From assembly GCA_024642725.1 (NCBI GenBank), contig JAHEAO010000029.1, positions 1 through 39,320 on the forward strand: a DNA stretch of 39,320 nt, in the 5' to 3' direction. The translations under genes and the position numbers were made by a program. Within the stretch, counting starts at the first letter, position 1. Each line of letters opens with the position of its first letter. Under the pieces are notes generated by a model, which was not told the origin of the DNA, did not search any database, and saw only the letters and a list, made by a program, of their open reading frames with translations. Source of the DNA: Paracoccaceae bacterium. Its GTDB lineage: Bacteria; Pseudomonadota; Alphaproteobacteria; Rhodobacterales; Rhodobacteraceae. Shown here piece by piece: positions 34,043-39,320 of the stretch.

Positions 34043-35049
34043 GCCTGAAGGTCGCCTGCGTCGGGGCCGGCTATTTCGCGGGTTTTCACCATGATGCGTG
34101 GGGCCGGATGTCCGCCGCCAAAATCGTTGGCGTCGCCGATCAGGATTTCTGCCGGGCCAAGGCGACGGGCGAACGGGCCTTTCCCGATCTGGCCTCCATG
34201 CTGGCCGCGACCTCCCCGGACATCGTCGACATCATCCTGCCGCCGCCCGCGCAGGTGCAGGCCATTCGAATGGCGCTTGATGCCGGGGTAAGGGCGATCA
34301 TCTGTCAAAAGCCATTCTGCACCTCTCTGGCAGAGGCGGAGGTCGCGACCCAGCTGGCCGCCGACGCAGGCATCCCATTGATCGTGCACGAGAATTTCAG
34401 ATTCCAGCCCTGGTACCGGCTGATGGCGGCAGAGATCGCCTCGGGTCGGCTGGGCGATGTGCATCAAGCCAGCTTTCGTCTGCGTCCGGGTGACGGGCAG
34501 GGGCCGCGCGCCTATCTGGACCGGCAGCCCTATTTCCAGACCATGCCGCGGTTCCTTGTCCATGAAACGGCGGTGCACTGGATCGACACGTTTCGGTTCC
34601 TGCTCGGGCCGGTCAGCGCGGTCTATGCCGACCTGCGCCATCTCAACCCGGCCATCGAAGGGGAAGACGCGGGGGTGATCCTGTTCGATCACGCCAGCGG
34701 CGCGCGGTCGGTCTTCGATGGCAACAGGCATCTGGATCACGCCGCGCCGAACCTGCGCCACACGATGGGAGAGGCGCTGGTCGAAGGACCGAGGGGCAGC
34801 CTCATGCTATCGGGCGACGGGGCCGTGTCCTTCCGTGCTTTCGGCGCTATTGCCGGCGATCTGCTGCTTCCCGCCTCGCCAGAATCCGGTTTCGGCGGCG
34901 ACTGCGTCTTTGCCCTGCAATCCCATGTCGTCAGCGCTCTTCTGGACGGCGCGCCGCTGGAAAACCTTGCCGAAGACTATCTGGCAGTGATCCGCATCGA
35001 AGAGGCCATCTACCGGTCAGCGCAGGAAGCCAGGAAGATCGCGCTCTAG
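34039..35049 (+). CDS. Gfo/Idh/MocA family oxidoreductase
   Basis: NAD(P)-dependent sugar or inositol dehydrogenase-like protein of 336 residues. The Rossmann motif is CVGAGYFAGFH; the usual EKP active-site motif reads QKP here (Q90-K91-P92), so the catalytic lysine is kept. HETAVHWIDTFRFLLG is the typical second-domain motif. The start is a GTG overlapping the previous stop, with GGGAG 8 nt upstream; translation is coupled. Together with the tartrate-like dehydrogenase and the divergent lactonase-like protein it probably handles a sugar acid. Its stop shares CTAG with the stop of the convergent small gene. Confidence 0.9.
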   Translation: MSLKVACVGAGYFAGFHHDAWGRMSAAKIVGVADQDFCRAKATGERAFPDLASMLAATSPDIVDIILPPPAQVQAIRMALDAGVRAIICQKPFCTSLAEAEVATQLAADAGIPLIVHENFRFQPWYRLMAAEIASGRLGDVHQASFRLRPGDGQGPRAYLDRQPYFQTMPRFLVHETAVHWIDTFRFLLGPVSAVYADLRHLNPAIEGEDAGVILFDHASGARSVFDGNRHLDHAAPNLRHTMGEALVEGPRGSLMLSGDGAVSFRAFGAIAGDLLLPASPESGFGGDCVFALQSHVVSALLDGAPLENLAEDYLAVIRIEEAIYRSAQEARKIAL

Positions 35050-35351
35050 CGGGCGCAGTATTTCTGCGCCAGCGCGCCGAAGCGGGTGTAACGTTCCCAA
35101 AAGGCTTCGTGACTGCTGCGGTCGGACCGCCGGATGTCCTGAGCTTTGTCGGGGTCCTTGAAAAACGTGGCGGCGGTGCGCTGGTCGGAAGCCGAAAGCG
35201 TCCGGTCGGCGGCCTGCTGGATGCAGTTGCAAAGCGATCGCGACGAGGCTTGCCGATTGGAACTCAGACAGGCCCGTTCCATTGTCCCGATGGCCAGCAC
35301 CGGCAGGGTCATTGCCAAGAGCAAAGCGGGGGCCAGCAGCAAAATTCTCAT
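35046..35351 (-). CDS. small secreted protein, unknown
   Basis: Protein of 101 residues with a signal peptide (MRILLLAPALLLAMTLPVLA). The mature part has four cysteines (ERACLSS, LCNCIQQ, KYCAR), which could form two disulfides in the periplasm. I recognise no family; CNCIQQAADRTLSASDQR resembles small periplasmic proteins common in this order. The ATG at 35351 has AAGGCGG upstream; longer open frames lack a signal peptide. Its stop codon overlaps that of the convergent oxidoreductase gene. Confidence 0.75.
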   Translation of the reverse strand: MRILLLAPALLLAMTLPVLAIGTMERACLSSNRQASSRSLCNCIQQAADRTLSASDQRTAATFFKDPDKAQDIRRSDRSSHEAFWERYTRFGALAQKYCAR

Positions 35352-35561
35352 ATGTCCGCCTTGTCCTGTTCCGCCCCTGCGAGTCGCAATGTCTGCAGGA
35401 CCCGCTAAACACTTGTGAAAATGCCCCAAGGATATGGCCAATTCAATTCACATTTGCGGCGACGCCGCGTCGCACCTGACATTTGCCGCAGCTTAAAACG
35501 GCCTGTTCATGCCCGCCCTAAACCGCTAGACCCACGGCATAGGCAAGGGCAAAACGGCGTC

Positions 35562-36302
35562 ATGGTCCAGATTTCAATCGTCATCCCCATGAAGAACGAG
35601 GCGGAGAATATTGGCACGTTGATTGCCGATATTCTGCAGGCTTGCGCCAAAGACGATATCGAGGTGATCGCCGTTGACGACGCGTCGACCGATGCTTCGG
35701 CAGATGTCGTTCGGGGCATGATGGCAAAGTACGATAACGTCCGTCTCTTGCAGCACGACCAGTCCGGCGGGCAAAGCGCCGCCGTGATGTCGGGGGTGCG
35801 CGCGGCAAAGGGCGAATTTGTCGCCACGCTGGATGGTGACGGCCAGAATCCGGCCTCGGAACTGCCAAAGCTCTATGCGCCGCTGATCGATCCCAAGGCC
35901 CCGGCCGATCTTGGGCTGGTCGCCGGGCAACGGGTCAAACGGCAGGATACCTGGTCCAAACGCTATGCCTCTAAATTCGCCAATGGCTTGCGCGGCTGGG
36001 CGCTCGATGACGGCACGCGGGACACGGGCTGCGGTTTGAAGGCGTTTCGCCGCGATGCATTTCTGGCCTTGCCCTTCTTCAATCACATGCACCGCTACCT
36101 GCCCGCGTTGTTCAAACGCGACGGCTGGCAGGTCGCGCTGGTCGATGTCAGTCACCGGGCCCGGGTTGCGGGCAAATCCAACTATTCCAACTGGCAACGT
36201 GGATTGGTAGGGGCCGTCGACCTTGTAGGGGTCATGTGGCTGCTGCGCCGCCGCAAGACTGCAAAGGCCGCCGAAACCAAGATATCCGGACGCAAGAAAT
36301 GA
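35562..36302 (+). CDS. glycosyltransferase family 2, dolichol-phosphate mannosyltransferase-like
   Basis: GT2 enzyme of 246 residues that should transfer a sugar from a nucleotide sugar to a polyprenyl phosphate. The nucleotide-binding start ISIVIPMKNEAENIG, VDDASTD, and the DxD motif at D91/D93 in TLDGDGQNP are clear. GCGLKAFRRDAF and the C-terminal VSHRARVAGKSNYSNW are typical of DPM1/ArnC-like proteins. It lacks the C-terminal membrane helices of ArnC, having one hydrophobic stretch near VDLVGVMWLL. It overlaps the LpxB_N gene by 4 nt (ATGA) and supplies the lipid-linked donor for the GT39 protein. Confidence 0.92.
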   Translation: MVQISIVIPMKNEAENIGTLIADILQACAKDDIEVIAVDDASTDASADVVRGMMAKYDNVRLLQHDQSGGQSAAVMSGVRAAKGEFVATLDGDGQNPASELPKLYAPLIDPKAPADLGLVAGQRVKRQDTWSKRYASKFANGLRGWALDDGTRDTGCGLKAFRRDAFLALPFFNHMHRYLPALFKRDGWQVALVDVSHRARVAGKSNYSNWQRGLVGAVDLVGVMWLLRRRKTAKAAETKISGRKK

Positions 36303-36613
36303 CCGCAATACTCAATTTTCTGAATGTTGACAGCATGTTGGAGCTTTGGTGGGTGGTGATTGGCCTTGGCGGGCAGTTGATGTTCACCGCGCGTTTCCTC
36401 GTGCAATGGATCGCCTCGGAACGCGCTGGCCGGTCGGTCGTGCCGATCGCGTTCTGGTATTTTTCGATCAGCGGCGGCGTGATCCTTTTGGCCTATGCCA
36501 TTTACCGCGCCGATCCGGTCTTCATTCTTGGTCAGTCACTGGGGGTTTTCATCTATTCGCGGAACCTCTGGCTGATCCATGCGGAAAAGAAGCGTGCCGG
36601 GCTTTCTGAATAA
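36299..36613 (+). CDS. LpxB N-terminal domain-like small membrane protein
   Basis: Stand-alone LpxB_N (lipid-A-disaccharide synthase N-terminal domain) protein of 104 residues with three hydrophobic segments. The conserved core GGQLMFTARFLVQWIASERAGRSVVPIAFWYFSISGG is distinctive, and GQSLGVFIYSRNLWLI ends it. It has no glycosyltransferase domain, so it is not LpxB. Such proteins often sit beside ArnC/ArnT-like genes; a role in moving or presenting the lipid-linked sugar is inferred. Its end overlaps the GT39 gene by 35 nt. Confidence 0.9.
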   Translation: MTAILNFLNVDSMLELWWVVIGLGGQLMFTARFLVQWIASERAGRSVVPIAFWYFSISGGVILLAYAIYRADPVFILGQSLGVFIYSRNLWLIHAEKKRAGLSE

Positions 36614-38039
36614 CTGGGCCGCGAAAGCCGGATTGATCGTCCTTGCCGTGACGCTGGCGCGGATCGGAGCCTTGGCTCTGACCCAGGCCGACATCTTTGT
36701 CGATGAAGCGCAATACTGGCTTTGGGGACAGAACCTCGATTTCGGCTATTACTCCAAGCCGCCGCTGATTGCCTGGGTGATCCGCGCAATGACTGATATC
36801 GCCGGGTCGGATTCGGCATTCTGGATCCGCTTTCCCGCACCGGTCTTTCATGCCGCAACATCGATGATCCTGGGCATCTGGGCGGCAAGGGTCTTTGACG
36901 ACCGCACCGGGTTCTGGACCGCGATCGGCTATGTCACTTTGCCGATTGTCTCGGTCGGCAGTATCATGATCTCTACCGATACGATCATGGCCCCGTTCTT
37001 TGCTGCCGGGCTCTTTTTTTATTGGCGAATGCTCGACACTGGAAAGCTCTGGCAAGCCATCGCTGCCGGGGCGATGATTGGCTTGGCGTTCATGGCCAAA
37101 TACGCGGGCATCTATTTCTTCCTTGGCGCCAGCCTTGCAGCAATCTTCATCCCCGGCTTCCGCCCCTCGCTCCGCAACGCGATGGCCCTGTTGCTGGCTT
37201 TCGCCGCCGTCATCTCACCCAACATCGCATGGAACCTGTCCCATGACCTGACCACAGCCCAGCATACGATGGACAATGTCAGCTGGGTCCGTCGCGAAGG
37301 CGAGGGCAGTTTTCTGCATCCCGCGGCACTACTGGAGTTTGTCGCGACCCAGTTCGCGGTAGCAGGTCCGGTCTTCTTCGCCGCATTCCTGCTGTCGGTG
37401 CGTGCAGTCGATCCCCGGATCCGCTCTTTGCTGTGGTTTTCCTTGCCGATCCTGGCGCTGGTCTGCCTGCAGGCGCTCTTGTCGCGGGCCTATGGGAACT
37501 GGGCCTTTGCTGCATATCTGGCAGGGACACTCGCCGCGACCGCCTGGCTCTTGGCGCGGTCCGGGCGCTGGCTCTGGCTGTCGTTCGGCATCAACGGCGG
37601 CATCGCTCTGGCGCTTCCGCTGATCACCATTCTTGGAACCGGTCTGACCATCGGGGGCCATCAGCTACTCGGGCGCTATACGGGCCGCGATGAGATAAGC
37701 CGCCATATCATCGGTCTCGCGGACGAGATCCGCCCCAGCGCCATCGTGACCAGCGACAGGGACCTTCTGGCGGACCTGTTTCTCACCGGCCGACGCAACC
37801 CGATCCCGGTCCGCGCAGTGCCGCCAGAGGGTCGCGCGATGAACTACTACGAACAGACCTTCCCGCTTGACCCCGCGACCAAGGGAACAATCCTGTTCAT
37901 TACGAGTCAGAAACAGGTGCGCTGCAACGGCCAGATACTGTCCGCCCTTGCCCCGATTGACACCACCGGCACGGCCTATGAGGGCAGGGACCTGCGCGCC
38001 TATATGCTCAAGCCCGATTGCTTCGCGGCGATGCGCTAG
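36579..38039 (+). CDS. glycosyltransferase family 39 (ArnT/PMT-like)
   Basis: Integral membrane glycosyltransferase of 486 residues, with about ten membrane helices and a C-terminal soluble part. The first periplasmic loop holds the GT39 signature DEAQYWLWGQNLDFGYYSKPPLIAW, with the catalytic Asp-Glu, and AFMAKYAGIYFFLG and the SPNIAWNLSHD region are typical of this superfamily. It should move a sugar from a polyprenyl phosphate donor to a periplasmic acceptor such as lipid A. The ATG at 36579 lies inside the LpxB_N gene; the next in-frame ATG is too far inside. It completes the GT2-LpxB_N-GT39 cassette. Confidence 0.92.
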   Translation: MRKRSVPGFLNNWAAKAGLIVLAVTLARIGALALTQADIFVDEAQYWLWGQNLDFGYYSKPPLIAWVIRAMTDIAGSDSAFWIRFPAPVFHAATSMILGIWAARVFDDRTGFWTAIGYVTLPIVSVGSIMISTDTIMAPFFAAGLFFYWRMLDTGKLWQAIAAGAMIGLAFMAKYAGIYFFLGASLAAIFIPGFRPSLRNAMALLLAFAAVISPNIAWNLSHDLTTAQHTMDNVSWVRREGEGSFLHPAALLEFVATQFAVAGPVFFAAFLLSVRAVDPRIRSLLWFSLPILALVCLQALLSRAYGNWAFAAYLAGTLAATAWLLARSGRWLWLSFGINGGIALALPLITILGTGLTIGGHQLLGRYTGRDEISRHIIGLADEIRPSAIVTSDRDLLADLFLTGRRNPIPVRAVPPEGRAMNYYEQTFPLDPATKGTILFITSQKQVRCNGQILSALAPIDTTGTAYEGRDLRAYMLKPDCFAAMR

Positions 38040-38124
38040 CGGCCGAGGCGCTACGATACCTCCGTCGCCCCCGCAGAACCGCCAAAGATGGCGCCCCGCA
38101 GGCAAGATCGCCGACAACGCCCGC

Positions 38125-38153
38125 TTGACGCTTCCCGAAATCCCCATCATATC
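38125..38153 (+). promoter_or_regulatory. possible lepA promoter
   Basis: TTGACG (38125-38130), a 17-nt spacer and CATATC (38148-38153), only 10 nt before the lepA ATG. If used, the transcript would be nearly leaderless; no ribosome-binding site is seen. Confidence 0.28.
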
Positions 38154-38162
38154 CGGCCAATC

Positions 38163-39320
38163 ATGACCGAGCTCAAAAACATCCGCAATTTCTCCATCGT
38201 GGCCCATATCGACCACGGCAAATCCACGCTTGCCGACCGGCTGATCCAGCTGACGGGCACAGTCGCCGAACGCGACATGAAGGCCCAGATGCTCGACAGC
38301 ATGGATATCGAGCGCGAGCGCGGCATCACCATCAAGGCCAACTCCGTCCGGATCGAATACCCGGCGCGTGACGGCCAGACCTATATCCTGAACCTCATCG
38401 ACACCCCCGGCCATGTCGATTTCGGATACGAGGTTTCCCGCTCCATGCGCGCGGTCGAAGGCTCGCTGCTGGTCGTCGACGCCACCCAAGGGGTCGAGGC
38501 GCAGACGCTGGCCAACGTCTATCAGGCGATCGACGCCGACCACGAAATCGTCCCGGTCCTGAACAAGATCGACCTGCCCGCCGCCGAGGTGGAACAGGTC
38601 AAGGCCCAGATCGAGGATGTCATCGGCATCGACGCCAGTCAGGCCATCGAAATCAGCGCCAAGACCGGCATCGGCATCCCCGACGTGCTGGAAGCCATCG
38701 TCACCCGGCTGCCGGCCCCCAAGGGCGACCGCGATGCGCCGCTCAAGGCGATGCTGGTCGACAGCTGGTACGACTCCTACCTCGGCGTCGTCGTCCTGAT
38801 CCGCGTCATGGACGGCACCATCAAGAAGGGCGACCGCATCAAGATGATGAAAACCGGCGCCGTTTACGGGGTCGACAAGCTCGCCGTGCTGAAACCCCAG
38901 ATGGTCGATATCAAGGAACTCGGCCCCGGAGAGATCGGCATCTTCACCGGTTCCATCAAACAGGTCCGTGACACCCGCGTCGGCGACACGATCACGCATG
39001 AAAAGAAACCCTGCGCCACGGCGCTTCCCGGTTTCAAACCCGCGCAACCGGTGGTCTTCTGCGGCCTCTTTCCCGTCGATGCTGCCGAATTCGAAGACCT
39101 GCGCGACGCGATCGAGAAACTGGCCCTGAACGACGCCTCCTTCAGCTTTGAAATGGAAACCTCCGCCGCCCTCGGCTTTGGCTTCCGCTGCGGCTTCCTT
39201 GGCCTGCTGCACCTTGAGGTCATCCGTGACCGGCTGGAACGCGAATACGATATCGACCTGATCACCACCGCGCCCTCGGTCATCTACAAGATCCACATGC
39301 GCGACGGGTCAGAGATCGAA
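38163..39320 (+). CDS. lepA: elongation factor 4 (LepA), 3' end beyond the window
   Basis: Translational GTPase LepA/EF4, which acts on the ribosome during elongation or biogenesis. The 386 visible residues of about 600 hold the G domain: G1 [15 protein letters not shown]2 [11 protein letters not shown]3 [12 protein letters not shown]4 NKIDLP and G5 ISAKTG, followed by domain II and the EF4-specific [22 protein letters not shown]. The frame is open to the last base of the window. The start at 38163 gives the classic [21 protein letters not shown] 543-residue open frame on the opposite strand is a shadow. Confidence 0.98.
   Translation, partial: MTELKNIRNFSIVAHIDHGKSTLADRLIQLTGTVAERDMKAQMLDSMDIERERGITIKANSVRIEYPARDGQTYILNLIDTPGHVDFGYEVSRSMRAVEGSLLVVDATQGVEAQTLANVYQAIDADHEIVPVLNKIDLPAAEVEQVKAQIEDVIGIDASQAIEISAKTGIGIPDVLEAIVTRLPAPKGDRDAPLKAMLVDSWYDSYLGVVVLIRVMDGTIKKGDRIKMMKTGAVYGVDKLAVLKPQMVDIKELGPGEIGIFTGSIKQVRDTRVGDTITHEKKPCATALPGFKPAQPVVFCGLFPVDAAEFEDLRDAIEKLALNDASFSFEMETSAALGFGFRCGFLGLLHLEVIRDRLEREYDIDLITTAPSVIYKIHMRDGSEIE

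Noticed and set aside
37665-39296. 543-residue open frame on the minus strand
   Set aside because: It lies exactly antisense to lepA and the end of the GT39 gene. The translation is Asp/Gly/Val-rich shadow sequence with no domain, while the plus strand has unmistakable LepA motifs.

Overview
The window is a GC-rich alphaproteobacterial chromosome segment, most likely from Rhodobacterales (Rhodobacter/Paracoccus/Roseobacter type). The pointers are an irr gene divergent from fabA-fabB-fabI, single-subunit gcvP after gcvH, an Frc-type sugar importer with its ROK regulator, and a GCCTCCGGCGGGAGTATTTT-type intergenic element that I recall from this order. I see no rRNA, tRNA, CRISPR array, insertion sequence or phage gene. 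Gene density is high and many genes overlap by 1-11 nt.

Layout. 1-3229: the 3' end of gcvH and gcvP (glycine cleavage). 3450-6685: accessory stretch with an unrecognised membrane-anchored protein, trxC, a small membrane protein and a GFA-family protein, including the only long gene-poor gap (5564-5985). 6844-11225: a minus-strand sugar ABC importer (binding protein, permease, ATPase) divergent from a ROK repressor, with a 41-bp palindrome between them carrying a TTGACA hexamer in each arm. 11235-14882: minus-strand unit of MFS transporter, zinc alcohol dehydrogenase and an enolase-superfamily protein. 15002-21535: minus-strand aromatic operon pobA-pcaD-pcaC-pcaH-pcaG-hydrolase-BKACE-pcaB, converting 4-hydroxybenzoate through protocatechuate to beta-ketoadipate. 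21598-25713: an SMR-like small membrane protein and a four-gene overlapping operon (haloacid dehalogenase, alpha/beta hydrolase, threonine-dehydratase-like enzyme, endonuclease/phosphatase-fold protein). 25770-29263: M50 protease and the fabA-fabB-fabI unsaturated fatty acid operon, divergent from irr (29423). 29918-31956: small copper-related genes, a 2OG-Fe(II) oxygenase and a membrane protein. 32046-35351: a lactonase-like MBL protein divergent from a tartrate/isopropylmalate-type dehydrogenase plus Gfo/Idh/MocA pair, then a small secreted protein. 35562-38039: GT2, LpxB_N-like and GT39 proteins forming a lipid-linked sugar transfer cassette. 38163-end: lepA, cut by the window edge.

Most interesting points. 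The pob-pca operon contains no pcaIJ or pcaF, but a beta-keto acid cleavage enzyme (BKACE, DUF849) is embedded and translationally coupled between pca genes. This suggests that beta-ketoadipate leaves the pathway by acetyl-CoA-dependent cleavage to acetoacetate and a CoA ester rather than by CoA transfer and thiolysis. A methylesterase-like hydrolase sits beside it and may feed aromatic esters into the pathway. The palindromic divergent operator of the sugar importer and the overlapping dehalogenase-hydrolase-dehydratase-EEP operon also deserve attention. All functional calls rest on motif reading by eye; no database search was possible.
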